Part shown: positions 52,684-61,696 of the stretch, piece after piece
How the letters are laid out: each line of letters begins with the position of its first letter
How positions within the stretch are numbered: the stretch's first letter is position 1
NCBI RefSeq assembly: GCF_900221005.1
Contig: NZ_OBQI01000006.1
Span: 248,001 to 312,000 of the forward strand
Direction of reading: 5' to 3'
DNA length: 64,000 bases
Origin: Blastococcus aggregatus
GTDB lineage: Bacteria > Actinomycetota > Actinomycetes > Mycobacteriales > Geodermatophilaceae
Translations under genes and position numbers: made by a program
Notes under the pieces: model-generated
Database searches by the model: none
Seen by the model: the letters and a program-made list of their open reading frames with translations, nothing else
Told to the model about the DNA's origin: nothing

Positions 52684-53492
52684 CGCCGACCGCGCTGACC
52701 GTGGCGGGCAGCGACCCCAGCGGAGGAGCGGGGATCCAGGCCGACCTGAAGACCTTCAGCGCCCTCGGCGTCTACGGCACCGCCGTCCTCACCGCGCTCA
52801 CGGCGCAGAACACCCACGGCGTCACCGGGGTGCACCCCGTGCCGGCGGCGTTCGTGGGCCGGCAGCTGACCACCCTGCTGGACGACGTCACGGTCCACGC
52901 CACCAAGCTCGGCATGCTGGGCAGCGCGGACGTGGTGCGCGAGGTGGCGGCGGTGCTGGCCGAACGCCGCCCCGGGCCGGTGATCTGCGACCCGGTGATG
53001 GTGGCGACCAGCGGCGACCGGCTGATCGACGACGAGGCGATCGCCGCCGTCCGGACCGAGCTGCTGCCGGTCGCCGACCTGATCACGCCGAACGTGCCCG
53101 AGGCGGCGGCGCTGCTCGACGTCGCCCCGGCCACCGATGTCGCGGGCCTGCACGAGCACGCGCGGGCCCTGCTCGACCTGGGCCCGGGCGCGGTGCTGCT
53201 CAAGGGCGGGCACCTCGGCGGCGAGCAGAGCACCGACGTGCTGGTCACCTCCGCCGGAACCACGGTCAGCCGCCGGCCCCGCCTCGCGACGACGGCCACC
53301 CACGGCACGGGCTGCACCCTGTCCTCGGCGATCGCGGCGCTGACGGCCCGCTCGGGCGGGATCCCGGACTGGCCCGTCCTGGTCGAGGGAGCCCGCGACT
53401 ACCTGCACCGCGCGCTGGCGGAGGGCGCGTCCCTGTCCGTGGGCTCCGGGCACGGGCCGGTGCACCACTTCGCCGGGATCTGGCCGGCCTGA
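52680..53492 (+). CDS. thiD: Hydroxymethylpyrimidine/phosphomethylpyrimidine kinase
   Basis: ThiD phosphorylates HMP twice to HMP pyrophosphate, the partner substrate of ThiE. The 270-residue ribokinase-fold protein has AGSDPSGGAGIQADLKTF, DPVMVATSG, LKGGHLGGEQ and THGTGCTLSSAIAA. The start GTG overlaps the thiE stop by four bases. No thiamine de novo genes (thiC, thiG) are in the window, so the operon looks like a salvage module. Confidence 0.95.
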   Translation: MTPTALTVAGSDPSGGAGIQADLKTFSALGVYGTAVLTALTAQNTHGVTGVHPVPAAFVGRQLTTLLDDVTVHATKLGMLGSADVVREVAAVLAERRPGPVICDPVMVATSGDRLIDDEAIAAVRTELLPVADLITPNVPEAAALLDVAPATDVAGLHEHARALLDLGPGAVLLKGGHLGGEQSTDVLVTSAGTTVSRRPRLATTATHGTGCTLSSAIAALTARSGGIPDWPVLVEGARDYLHRALAEGASLSVGSGHGPVHHFAGIWPA

Positions 53493-53525
53493 GCCGGCCC
53501 GGCCGCCACTGTGCGCACGCGTTGA

Positions 53526-53559
53526 GGACGTTGCCGACGCGATCCCGTCGGCAACGTCC
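53526..53559 (+). terminator. Terminator hairpin after thiD
   Basis: GGACGTTGCCGACG pairs perfectly with CGTCGGCAACGTCC around a six-base loop. Outer bases (CACTGTGCG / CGCAGAGTG) pair with one mismatch, giving a long two-part stem. It lies between two convergent genes and could serve both. Confidence 0.7.
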
Positions 53560-53594
53560 GGAACCGACCCGCAGAGTGCGGCCGACAGGCCGGA

Positions 53595-55307
53595 TCAGCT
53601 GCCGTGCGACCCGTTGCCGCTGCCGTCGCCGTCAGGCGAGATCGGCACGCGCGTGACGGCGTCGGCACCGGTGGCGCCGCCGAGCCGGCGCAGCAGCGCA
53701 GCGACGTCGATGCCGGTCAGGTCGCCGGAGAGCTGCAGCCCCTGCGCCACGTTGGAGGCGACCGACCGCCCGAGCGAGCCGGCGCCGTCGGTGGAGATGA
53801 CGGTCATCTTCTCCACCGCCGACAGCGGGGCGGCGGCCGCGCCCACGACGTCGGGCAGCACCTTGACCAGCATCTCCAGGATCGCCGCCTCGCCGTACTT
53901 GGCGAACGCGTCCGAGCGGGCGTCCATCGACTCGGCCTCGGCCTGACCGCGGGCGAGGATCGCGGCCGCCTCGGCCGCGCCCTCGCGCTCGACGGCGTCG
54001 GCGATCGCCTCGCGGCGCAGCTTCTCCGCCTCACCGCGCTTGGCACCCTCGATCGCCTCCGCCTCGGCCAGGGCCGAACGGCGGGCCCGCTCACCCTCAC
54101 CGGAGAGCTCGGCCTGCCGGGCAGCGGCCTCCGCGGCGGCGATCGTCGCCTGGCGCTGTGCCTCGGCGGTCAGGATCGCCGAGTTCTTGCGGCCCTCGGC
54201 CTCCTGCTCGACCTTGTAGCGCTGGGCGTCGGCCGGGCGGCGCACCTGGGTGTCCAGCTGCCGCTCGGTGAGGGCCGCGGTCCGCTCGGCGACCTTCTCC
54301 TGCTCCATGAGGATCGCCTGGTCCTGCGCCGCCTGCGCCAGCGGCCCGGCCGCGGCGGCGCGCGCCTTGGCGGCGTCGGTCTCGGCCGCGATCTCGGCCT
54401 GCTTGAGCGCCAGCTGCCGCTGGGAGATGGCGATCGCCTCGTAGGTGCGCTGGAGGAAGGCCAGCAGCACCGCGTCGGGGTCCGCGGCGGTGCGCACCAC
54501 CTCGTAGGGCAGCACGAACTCGCCCAACCCGTCGTCCCAGCGCGCCCCCTCGGGCAGGCCGGTGATCTCCCGGAACCCCGCGGGCTCGGGGTAGGCGTAG
54601 CTGTAGAAGACGCCCTCCTCACCCGGCGGGCCGGGCCAGTAGCCGCAGCTGCTGACCTCGTGGGAGTAGGCCTCGAGCATCACGTGCGGGCCGCAGTTCG
54701 GCGCCCCGCCCGGGTGGTCGGGTGCCGTGCGGCCGGAGAACCGGGTCGTGGCCAGGTCGAGCGCCCCCCAGAACAGGTGCACCGGGCTGGACTTGCCGAC
54801 GAACCGGTCGCGGAACGTGGTGAGGACGCGCGTCATCTGCACGAGCCCCAGCCAGAACCGGTGCACCGCATCGGGGTCGTAGCTGGCGTGCAGCCGGTCG
54901 TCGGGGAACGGGACGGCGCCGGGGATCTCCACCGGCACCGGCCAGATCTCGGTCCCGACGCCCAGCTCGTCGAGCAGTGCCATCACGTCGGCGTGGAAGT
55001 CCGCCACGGCCCGCGCCCCGAGCGGCAGCGAGCCGGTCGTGCCGTCCACCGTGGCGACGACCAGGCGGTGGTCGACGAAGTCGAAGTCCACCGAGAACGA
55101 CGGCCCGGTCGGGTGCGGCATCAGCGAGGTGGTCAGCCCCCTCGCCGTCACGTACAGCGGCACGTTCCACCAGTGGTTGGACAGGCCGGCGTTGGCCATC
55201 CGGACCTTGCCCACCACCTGCGTGTACAGCTGCAGCGTGTCGCGGGTGTCGGCCCAGCCGTCCACCGGCAGAGCCGGCCAGGAGCGCGGGGAGGTCTGCT
55301 CGGTCAC
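53595..55307 (-). CDS. DUF5996 domain fused to a flotillin-like C-terminal tail
   Basis: A 570-residue fusion. Residues 1 to about 295 are a DUF5996 domain (WPALPVDGWADTRDTLQLYT, NHWWNVPLYVTARGLTTSLM, HASYDPDAVHRFWLGLVQM). From about residue 305 the chain becomes the Ala/Glu-rich coiled-coil part of flotillins (AGPLAQAAQDQAILMEQEKV, RQATIAAAEAAARQAELSGE, AEAEAIEGAKRGEAEKLRRE) and the flotillin end (EMLVKVLPDVVGAAAAPLSAVEKM). The membrane-bound SPFH domain is absent. DUF5996 normally ends near the AFLQRTYEA motif, exactly where the tail begins. GTG at 55307; GTG at 55328 is possible. Function of DUF5996 is unknown. Confidence 0.85.
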   Translation of the reverse strand: MTEQTSPRSWPALPVDGWADTRDTLQLYTQVVGKVRMANAGLSNHWWNVPLYVTARGLTTSLMPHPTGPSFSVDFDFVDHRLVVATVDGTTGSLPLGARAVADFHADVMALLDELGVGTEIWPVPVEIPGAVPFPDDRLHASYDPDAVHRFWLGLVQMTRVLTTFRDRFVGKSSPVHLFWGALDLATTRFSGRTAPDHPGGAPNCGPHVMLEAYSHEVSSCGYWPGPPGEEGVFYSYAYPEPAGFREITGLPEGARWDDGLGEFVLPYEVVRTAADPDAVLLAFLQRTYEAIAISQRQLALKQAEIAAETDAAKARAAAAGPLAQAAQDQAILMEQEKVAERTAALTERQLDTQVRRPADAQRYKVEQEAEGRKNSAILTAEAQRQATIAAAEAAARQAELSGEGERARRSALAEAEAIEGAKRGEAEKLRREAIADAVEREGAAEAAAILARGQAEAESMDARSDAFAKYGEAAILEMLVKVLPDVVGAAAAPLSAVEKMTVISTDGAGSLGRSVASNVAQGLQLSGDLTGIDVAALLRRLGGATGADAVTRVPISPDGDGSGNGSHGS

Positions 55308-55370
55308 GGCGACAGTCTGTCGTCCCACCGACGGCCGACGGCGACAGGACCTCGTGCCGGCCGGACCGGC

Positions 55371-55910
55371 CTACTCGCCGACCTCGCCGTCGATCCACTC
55401 CCGGATGAGGTCGGCGTGCCCGTTGTGCCGCGCGTACTCCTCGATCAGGTGCACGAGGATCCAGCGCAGGCTGGGCGTGGTGCCGTCCGGCGAACCGACG
55501 TCGGCCGGGCGGTCCAGGCCGCCGTCCCTCAGCGCCTCGGCCACGAGCTCCCGGGACCGGTCGACAGCGCCGGACCAGAGCGCGTGCAGCTGCTCGGGGG
55601 AGTTCTCGGCGGCCGAGTGCCACTCCCAGTCCGGGTCCTCGTCCCAGTCGACGTCGGCGAAGGTCTCGCTCCACCCACGGCCCAGCAGCCGCCGGGAGCA
55701 CCACATCTCCTCGACGAAGGCCAGGTGCTTGAGCAGCCCGCCCAGCGTCATCGTCGAGGCGGCCACCGTCACCCGCAGGGCCTCGGCGTCCAGGCCGCGG
55801 GTCTTCCACGCCAGCGTCGCGCGCTGGTAGTCGAGGAACCCGGTCAGGACGGCGAGCTCGTCGTCGGCGGGGGGCGGCTCGATCCGGCCTGCCTCGTCGC
55901 TGTCGGTCAT
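55371..55910 (-). CDS. DinB-like (DUF664) metalloprotein
   Basis: The 179-residue protein is a four-helix bundle of the DinB/YfiT family. Metal-binding His residues are visible in GGLLKHLAFVEEMWCSRR and in LVHLIEEYARHNGHADLIRE. Actinobacterial members are often mycothiol-dependent enzymes. It is divergent from the DNA polymerase IV gene by 30 bases; despite the name there is no relation to that dinB gene. Confidence 0.85.
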   Translation of the reverse strand: MTDSDEAGRIEPPPADDELAVLTGFLDYQRATLAWKTRGLDAEALRVTVAASTMTLGGLLKHLAFVEEMWCSRRLLGRGWSETFADVDWDEDPDWEWHSAAENSPEQLHALWSGAVDRSRELVAEALRDGGLDRPADVGSPDGTTPSLRWILVHLIEEYARHNGHADLIREWIDGEVGE

Positions 55911-55940
55911 GGCCTGCACGCTAACGGGGACACTGAGGGG

Positions 55941-57284
55941 GTGAGGCGGGAGGCGAGCGTGCTGCACCTCGACCTCGACGCCTTCTTCGCCGCCGTCGAG
56001 CAGCGCGACAAGCCCTCGCTGCGCGGGCGGCCGGTCGTCGTCGGCGGGGTCGGGGGGCGGGGCGTCGTCGCCACGGCGTCGTACGAGGCGCGCGCCTACG
56101 GCGCCCGCTCGGCCATGTCGACGGCCGAGGCCCGGCGGCGCTGCCCGTCCGGGACGGCGTTCCTCGGCGGCCGGTTCGCCGCCTACCGGCGCACCTCCGA
56201 GGTCGTCATGGGTCTGCTCCGCGAGCTGTCGCCGCTGGTCGAGCCGGTGTCGATCGACGAGGCCTACGTCGATCTCGCCGCCGGCGGGCACGACCTCTCC
56301 GTGGCCGCTGTGACGGAACTGGGCCGGGACCTGAAGGTCCGGATCGCGGCGGCCACCGGAGGAGTGACCGGCTCGGTCGGCATCGGCTCCTCGAAGCTCA
56401 TGGCGAAGATCGGCTCGGAGCTGCAGAAGCCCGACGGCCTGGTCGTCGTCCCCCCGGGCGGGGAGCTCGAGCTGCTGCACCCGCTGTCGGTGACCACGCT
56501 GGGCGGCGTCGGGCCGGCGACGGCGGAGCGGCTGCACCAGGTCGGGGTCAAGACCGTCGGCGACCTGGCCGCCAAGTCCCTGGCCGACCTGGTCGCGCTG
56601 GCCGGCCGGGCGCACGGCGCGGGCCTGTACGCCCTGGCCCGCGCCGAGGACGACCGCGCCGTGGTGCCCGACCGCGAGGCCAAGTCGGTGTCGCACGAGG
56701 AGACCTTCGAGCGCGACCTCACCGACCTCGCCGTCCTGGGCCGGGAGATCGACTCGATGGCCGGCCGCGTGGGCAAGCGGCTGCGCGACTCGGCGTTCTC
56801 CGGCCGCACCGTCACCCTCAAGCTGCGCCGGTACGACTTCACCACCCTCACCCGCTCGCAGACGCTCCCGCAGCCCACCGACGACCCCCGGCAGATCGCC
56901 ACGATCGCCCGCCGGCTGCTGGCCGACGCCGGCGCGGAGGGCGGCCTGCGGCTGCTCGGGGTGGGGGTCTCCGGGCTCTCGCTCTACGCCCAGGGCGACC
57001 TGTTCGCCGAGGACGACGACGACGCCCCGATGACCGCCACCGAGGAGACCGCGCCGGAGGACGCCGTGCCCGAGCCGCCCCTGCCCGCGGACAAGCGCTG
57101 GTGGCCCGGGCAGGACGTGCGGCACGAGGAGCAGGGCGCCGGCTGGGTCTGGGGCCGGGGGCTGGGGCGCGTTACGGTCCGCTTCGAGGGGCCGCTGACC
57201 ACGCCCGGTCCGGTGCGCACGCTGGCCGCAGACGATCCGCTGCTGCAGCCGGCCGACCCTCCCGACTGGAGGCCGACCGCATGA
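55941..57284 (+). CDS. dinB: DNA polymerase IV (Y-family)
   Basis: A 447-residue translesion polymerase. Catalytic residues are in LHLDLDAFFAAVEQ and VSIDEAYVDLA, with YEARAYGARSAMSTAEARR and the HhH region VTTLGGVGPATAERL. A C-terminal extension (WWPGQDVRHEEQGAGWVWGR) is usual in actinobacterial members. GTG at 55941. The usual C-terminal beta-clamp peptide is replaced or reduced (SLYAQGDLF). It overlaps the next gene by four bases. Confidence 0.94.
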   Translation: MRREASVLHLDLDAFFAAVEQRDKPSLRGRPVVVGGVGGRGVVATASYEARAYGARSAMSTAEARRRCPSGTAFLGGRFAAYRRTSEVVMGLLRELSPLVEPVSIDEAYVDLAAGGHDLSVAAVTELGRDLKVRIAAATGGVTGSVGIGSSKLMAKIGSELQKPDGLVVVPPGGELELLHPLSVTTLGGVGPATAERLHQVGVKTVGDLAAKSLADLVALAGRAHGAGLYALARAEDDRAVVPDREAKSVSHEETFERDLTDLAVLGREIDSMAGRVGKRLRDSAFSGRTVTLKLRRYDFTTLTRSQTLPQPTDDPRQIATIARRLLADAGAEGGLRLLGVGVSGLSLYAQGDLFAEDDDDAPMTATEETAPEDAVPEPPLPADKRWWPGQDVRHEEQGAGWVWGRGLGRVTVRFEGPLTTPGPVRTLAADDPLLQPADPPDWRPTA

Positions 57285-58843
57285 ATCCGGACCGTTCGTG
57301 GTGGGGGTGGGGCACGACCGACCAGGCCCTGTCCGACGAGGAGTGCGTCGCCCGGGCGGCCGCGCTGCCGGGGCTGCCCGACCGCCCGCGCCCGGTCCCC
57401 CGGCTGGCCGACGTCGTGCTGCCGTCGTCCCGGGTGACCGCGCCGGACGGGCTCCCGGTCTCCACCGACCACGACGACCGGGCACGGCACGCCTACGGCA
57501 AGGCCTACCGGGACGTCGTCCGGGCGCTGTCCGGCGAGCTGCCCGGAGCACCGGACGCCGTCGCGCACCCCGCGGACGAGGACGACGTCGTGCGGCTGCT
57601 CGACTGGGCGTCGTCGGCCGGCGTCGTCGTCGTGCCGTTCGGCGGCGGCAGCTCGGTGGTGGGCGGGGTCGAGTACCGCGGCGACCGGCCCTGGATGTCG
57701 ATGGACCTCACCGCGCTGGACCGGGTGCTGGAGATCGACCGGACCAGCCGGGCGGCGCGGATCCAGGGCGGCGCGCTCGGGCCGGTGCTCGAGGAGCAGC
57801 TCCGCCCGCACGGCCTGACGCTGCGCCACTACCCGCAGAGCTTCGAGTTCTCCACGCTCGGCGGCTGGCTGGCCACCCGCGCCGGCGGGCACTACGCGAC
57901 GCTGCTCACCCACATCGACGACCTGGTCGAGTCGATGCGCGTGGTCACCCCGGTCGGGACCAGCGAGTCGTGGCGGCTGCCCGGATCGGGCGCCGGCCCC
58001 TCGCCGGACCGGATGTTCCTGGGCTCGGAGGGGACGCTCGGCGTCATCACCGAGGCGTGGATGCGGCTGCAGGACCGGCCGCGGTTCAAGGCCTCGGCGT
58101 CGGTGACCTTCCCCGACATGACCACCGCGATCGGCGCCGTCCGCACGATCGCGCAGGCCGGCCTCCATCCGGCCAACTGCCGGCTGCTGGACGCCGGCGA
58201 GGCGGCCACCTCGGGCGCCTCGACGACGGGGGGCTGCGTGCTCGTGCTGGGCGTCGAGTCCGCGGCGCACCCGGTGGACAGCCGGCTGGAGGAGCTGCTG
58301 ACGCTGGCCCGCGACTGCGGCGGTGTCGTGGCCCCCCGGCGGGACGGCCCCCGGGACGCCGCCGCCGACGCCTGGCGGTCGTCCTTCCTCCGCGCGCCCT
58401 ACGGCCGCGACGGGCTGGCCCGGATGAGCGCGCTCGTGGAGACCTTCGAGACGGCGACCACGTGGGACCGCGTCGACGAGCTGTACGCGACGGTGCAGGC
58501 CGAGGTCGGTGCCGCGGTGCGGGAGGTCACCGGCGCGCCCGGGCTGGTCAACTGCCGCTTCACCCACGTCTACCCCGACGGACCGGCGCCGTACTTCACC
58601 GTCGTGGGCGTCGGGCGGCCCGGCTCCGAGGTGGCCATGTGGGACGACGTCAAGACCGCCGCGATGGAGGTGCTGACCCGCTTGCGCGGCACGGTCACCC
58701 ACCACCACGCCGTCGGCCGCGACCACCGCCCCGGTTACGACCGGCAGCGCCCCGAGCCGTTCGCCGTCGCCCTGCGTGCCGCGAAGGCGGCGCTGGACCC
58801 CGCCGGCGTCCTCAACCCGGGCGTTCTCGTCGACGCCGTGTAG
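57281..58843 (+). CDS. FAD-linked oxidase, alkyl-DHAP-synthase-like
   Basis: The 520-residue flavoprotein has the PCMH FAD fold (VVVVPFGGGSSVVGGVEYRG, HYPQSFEFSTLGGWLATRAG, LGSEGTLGVITEAWM) and the C-terminal HHHAVGRDHRPGY motif characteristic of alkyldihydroxyacetonephosphate synthases, with PAGVLNPG at the end. In eukaryotes this enzyme makes ether lipids; bacterial homologues (mycobacterial AGPS) have uncertain substrates. ATG at 57281 overlaps dinB. Confidence 0.9.
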   Translation: MNPDRSWWGWGTTDQALSDEECVARAAALPGLPDRPRPVPRLADVVLPSSRVTAPDGLPVSTDHDDRARHAYGKAYRDVVRALSGELPGAPDAVAHPADEDDVVRLLDWASSAGVVVVPFGGGSSVVGGVEYRGDRPWMSMDLTALDRVLEIDRTSRAARIQGGALGPVLEEQLRPHGLTLRHYPQSFEFSTLGGWLATRAGGHYATLLTHIDDLVESMRVVTPVGTSESWRLPGSGAGPSPDRMFLGSEGTLGVITEAWMRLQDRPRFKASASVTFPDMTTAIGAVRTIAQAGLHPANCRLLDAGEAATSGASTTGGCVLVLGVESAAHPVDSRLEELLTLARDCGGVVAPRRDGPRDAAADAWRSSFLRAPYGRDGLARMSALVETFETATTWDRVDELYATVQAEVGAAVREVTGAPGLVNCRFTHVYPDGPAPYFTVVGVGRPGSEVAMWDDVKTAAMEVLTRLRGTVTHHHAVGRDHRPGYDRQRPEPFAVALRAAKAALDPAGVLNPGVLVDAV

Positions 58844-58853
58844 AACGGGCACC

Positions 58854-59459
58854 GTGACCGAACAGAACGCGTGGCAGCGGATGACCGAGGAGGACCCGGA
58901 GCACTCGGCCGCCTACGTGCAGCGGTTCCGCACGCTGGCCGAGCAGGGCATGGACCTCGTGGGCGAGGCCCGGCTGGTCGACGCGATGCTGCCGCGTGGC
59001 TCGCGGGTGCTGGATGCCGGCTGCGGCCCGGGCCGGGTGGGCGCGTACCTGCACGAGGTCGGGCACGAGGTGGTCGGGGTGGACGCCGACCCGGTGCTCA
59101 TCGCCGCGGCCGAGGAGGACCACCCCGGCCCGCGCTGGCTCGTCGGCGACCTGGCCGAGCTGGACCTGCGGGCGCAGGGGATCGACGCCGGCTTCGACGC
59201 GATCGTCTGCGCGGGCAACGTCATGACCTTCGTGGCCGAGAGCACGCGGACCGACGTGCTGCGCCACCTGCGCGACGTCGTCGCCGGCGACGGCCGGGCG
59301 GTGTTCGGCTTCGGCGCCGGCCGCGGCTACGAGTTCGACGCCTTCCTGGCCGACGCCGGGGCCACCGGCTGGGCTCCCGACCTGCTGCTCTCCACCTGGG
59401 ACCTGCGGCCGTTCACCCCCGACGCCGACTTCCTCGTCGCGGTGCTGCGCCCGGTCTGA
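58854..59459 (+). CDS. SAM-dependent class I methyltransferase
   Basis: A 201-residue Rossmann methyltransferase: motif I VLDAGCGPGRVGAYL, motif II VVGVDADPVLI, WLVGDLAELDL and AIVCAGNVMTFVA. The substrate is unknown. GTG at 58854, ten bases after the preceding gene, so it is likely co-transcribed with it. It ends directly against the convergent cyclase-like gene without a gap. Confidence 0.88.
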   Translation: MTEQNAWQRMTEEDPEHSAAYVQRFRTLAEQGMDLVGEARLVDAMLPRGSRVLDAGCGPGRVGAYLHEVGHEVVGVDADPVLIAAAEEDHPGPRWLVGDLAELDLRAQGIDAGFDAIVCAGNVMTFVAESTRTDVLRHLRDVVAGDGRAVFGFGAGRGYEFDAFLADAGATGWAPDLLLSTWDLRPFTPDADFLVAVLRPV

Positions 59460-60365
59460 TCAGAGCCGGCCGGCGGCGCGCAGGAGCACGACCGCCTGCA
59501 CGGTGGCGTGCCCGCGCCACTCCAGGGCGGCGGCGGGGGAGTAGCTGTCGAAGTCGACGGTCCAGCCGCCGTCGGGCTGCTGGCCGGCGGCGAGCCGGTC
59601 GAGCTCGGCCTCGACCACCGACGGCGCGAACAGCTCGCGGGCGGGGCCGCCGGGGAACGGCGCGAAGTCCAGCGGCCGCATGAACTCGTCCGCAGCACCC
59701 CCGGCCACGTGCAGCAGCCCGTCGGCCGGGATCAGCGCGCGCAGCCGGTCCAGCAGGGTCCGCGCCTCGTCGGCGCCGGCACCGGAACGGCCCGCCGCGT
59801 CGAGGAACTGCACCGCGAAGGCCAGCTCCATGGCGTTCGTGGACCCGTCGAGCGCTCGCGCGGCCCCCAGGCAGTACGCCGTCGCCCGCGCCAGCCACGG
59901 GTGGCCCGCCACCGCCGGGTCGACCGCGGCCACCCGGTAGGCCGTCGCGGCGACGACCCCGGTGATCTGCAGCGACGACGTCGACGGGTCGGCCTGCGCC
60001 CAGAACGGCGCGCAGGCGGCCGGATCGGGCACCGGCAGCGCGAACGGCAGCCCGCCGTCGGGGAGCGAGACCGCCGCCAGCCACTCGCAGACCTCCGCGG
60101 CGCGCGGCGTCGTCGCCGGTGCCAGGTCCGCGAACGCCTCCAGGGCGTGCAGTGCGCCGCCGGGCTGGCTGCCCGCCGAGCGCAGGTCGGGCTCCAGACC
60201 CCAGCCGTAGCCGCCGTCGGGGTTGCGGTAGCCGTCGACGGCGGCGACCACGGCGTCGGCGCCGCCCGAGCCGGTGAGCAGGTCGAAGCGGCGGCGGTCC
60301 AGCAACCGCCCGTGCGCGGCGAGGAAGGCGGCGGCCGCGGTCAGGTCGACGGTCATGGCGGTCAT
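59460..60365 (-). CDS. Prenyltransferase/squalene-cyclase-like (alpha/alpha toroid) protein
   Basis: The 301-residue protein contains repeats with QxxDGGW/NPDGGYGW signatures (YRNPDGGYGWGLEPD, AAVSLPDGGLPFAL, GQQPDGGWTVDFDSYSP), which form the alpha/alpha barrel seen in terpene cyclases and in prenyltransferase beta subunits. It lacks the DxDD and zinc-ligand motifs, so activity is doubtful. The first ATG (60365) overlaps the CoA-transferase stop; ATG 60356 has a better ribosome site. Function unknown. Confidence 0.78.
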   Translation of the reverse strand: MTAMTVDLTAAAAFLAAHGRLLDRRRFDLLTGSGGADAVVAAVDGYRNPDGGYGWGLEPDLRSAGSQPGGALHALEAFADLAPATTPRAAEVCEWLAAVSLPDGGLPFALPVPDPAACAPFWAQADPSTSSLQITGVVAATAYRVAAVDPAVAGHPWLARATAYCLGAARALDGSTNAMELAFAVQFLDAAGRSGAGADEARTLLDRLRALIPADGLLHVAGGAADEFMRPLDFAPFPGGPARELFAPSVVEAELDRLAAGQQPDGGWTVDFDSYSPAAALEWRGHATVQAVVLLRAAGRL

Positions 60366-61696
60366 CCTGCGCCGGACCGGGACCGCCAGGCCGGATGGGC
60401 CGCGGGCGGCAGGACGGCCGCCGCCGTCCAGCGGGGCGAGCCCGGCGGCGCGACGACGGTGACCGGACCGTCGGGGGAGTCCAGCGTCTGCAGATAGGGC
60501 CCCGGATCGACCGACGGGCCGGGCACCGAGGCGGTCCGCGGCGCGGCGAGCAGCCAGTGCGCGGTCTGGGCCAGGGACAGCTCGCCGTACCAACCGCCGC
60601 CCTCGTCCCGCTGCCTCGCGAGCGCGGCCAGCACGGTCGCGGCGGCCAGGTAGCCGGTCGCGTGGTCCAGCGCCTGGGCCGGCAGCACCCCGGGCTCCTC
60701 CGGCGCCCCGGAGACGGTCGCGATGCCGGTCGCCGCCTGCACCAGCGAGTCGAAGCCGCGCCGGCCCGCCCACGGGCCGCGCAGCCCCCATGCCGACAGC
60801 CGGACGACGACGAGGTGCGGGTGCCGCGCCGCCAGCGACGCCGGATCCAGGCCGAACGCATCCAGCGCCCCGGGCCGGTAGCCCTGCACCACCACGTCCG
60901 CGCTCGCCAGCAGCTCCTCGACGGTGCCGCGGTCGCCGGCGTCGGCCAGGTCCAGCACCACGTGCCGCTTGCCGACACCGGTGTCCAGCAGCCCCTCCCG
61001 CAGGTCGGGCTGCCGGGGCCCGTCCACCCGCAGCACGTCGGCCCCGTGCGAGGCGAGCACCCGCGTCGCCACCGGACCGGCGATCACCCGGGTCAGGTCC
61101 AGCACCCGCAGCCCGTGCAGCTCCGGCCGACGCGCGGGCCCGTCGACGACCCGGTTCAGCCCCAGCAGCGGGAGGCCGGCCACCGCCCGGCCCTGCGGGG
61201 AGCCCGCCCACTCCTCCGGCGTCCGGACGGCGGCCGCAGCACCCCCGGCCGCGACCACCGCGCTCTCCAGCTCCTCGGCCCGCCACCTGGCCGCTGCCGC
61301 CGCGACCGCGTCGACCTCCTCGGACCCGAGGACGGAGGCCGCGGCCGCCCGGTGGTGCGGGTAGTTGCCGTGCAGTCGCAGCCAGCCGTCCGCGGTCCGC
61401 CAGAACCGGGACAGCGGCGCGAAGCCCATCCCCACCGGCCGCCCGGCGAGGCGGGCGTACCGCTCGCTGCGCACCGCGAGGCCCACATGCGGTCCGTCCA
61501 GCCGGAGCCGCCCGTCCGGCCGGACCGGTCCGTCACCCCCGGCGAGCAGCCGGGCGGCGTGCAGCTGCGCGGCGACGGCGCCGGTCACCAGGTCGTCGAC
61601 GGCCAGCGGCCCACCCAGGCCGGGCGAGCCGGTCGGCTGCACCGCGGCGGCGGGCAGCCCGGTCACGGCGGCCACCTCGGCGAGCAGGGAGCTCAC
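60362..61696 (-). CDS. Family III CoA-transferase with circularly permuted order
   Basis: The 444-residue protein carries CaiB/BaiF motifs in swapped order. The small-domain part (SRFWRTADGWLRLHGNYPHH and the following helix-rich segment, about 85-170) comes before the large-domain start (GLRVLDLTRVIAGPVATRVL, LASHGADVLRVDGP, about 205-240). In ordinary members the latter begins the protein. The presumed catalytic Asp lies in ALDHATGYLAAATV. A natural rearrangement is the simplest reading. It overlaps the PucR regulator by four bases and the cyclase-like gene by four bases. Confidence 0.8.
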   Translation of the reverse strand: MSSLLAEVAAVTGLPAAAVQPTGSPGLGGPLAVDDLVTGAVAAQLHAARLLAGGDGPVRPDGRLRLDGPHVGLAVRSERYARLAGRPVGMGFAPLSRFWRTADGWLRLHGNYPHHRAAAASVLGSEEVDAVAAAAARWRAEELESAVVAAGGAAAAVRTPEEWAGSPQGRAVAGLPLLGLNRVVDGPARRPELHGLRVLDLTRVIAGPVATRVLASHGADVLRVDGPRQPDLREGLLDTGVGKRHVVLDLADAGDRGTVEELLASADVVVQGYRPGALDAFGLDPASLAARHPHLVVVRLSAWGLRGPWAGRRGFDSLVQAATGIATVSGAPEEPGVLPAQALDHATGYLAAATVLAALARQRDEGGGWYGELSLAQTAHWLLAAPRTASVPGPSVDPGPYLQTLDSPDGPVTVVAPPGSPRWTAAAVLPPAAHPAWRSRSGAG

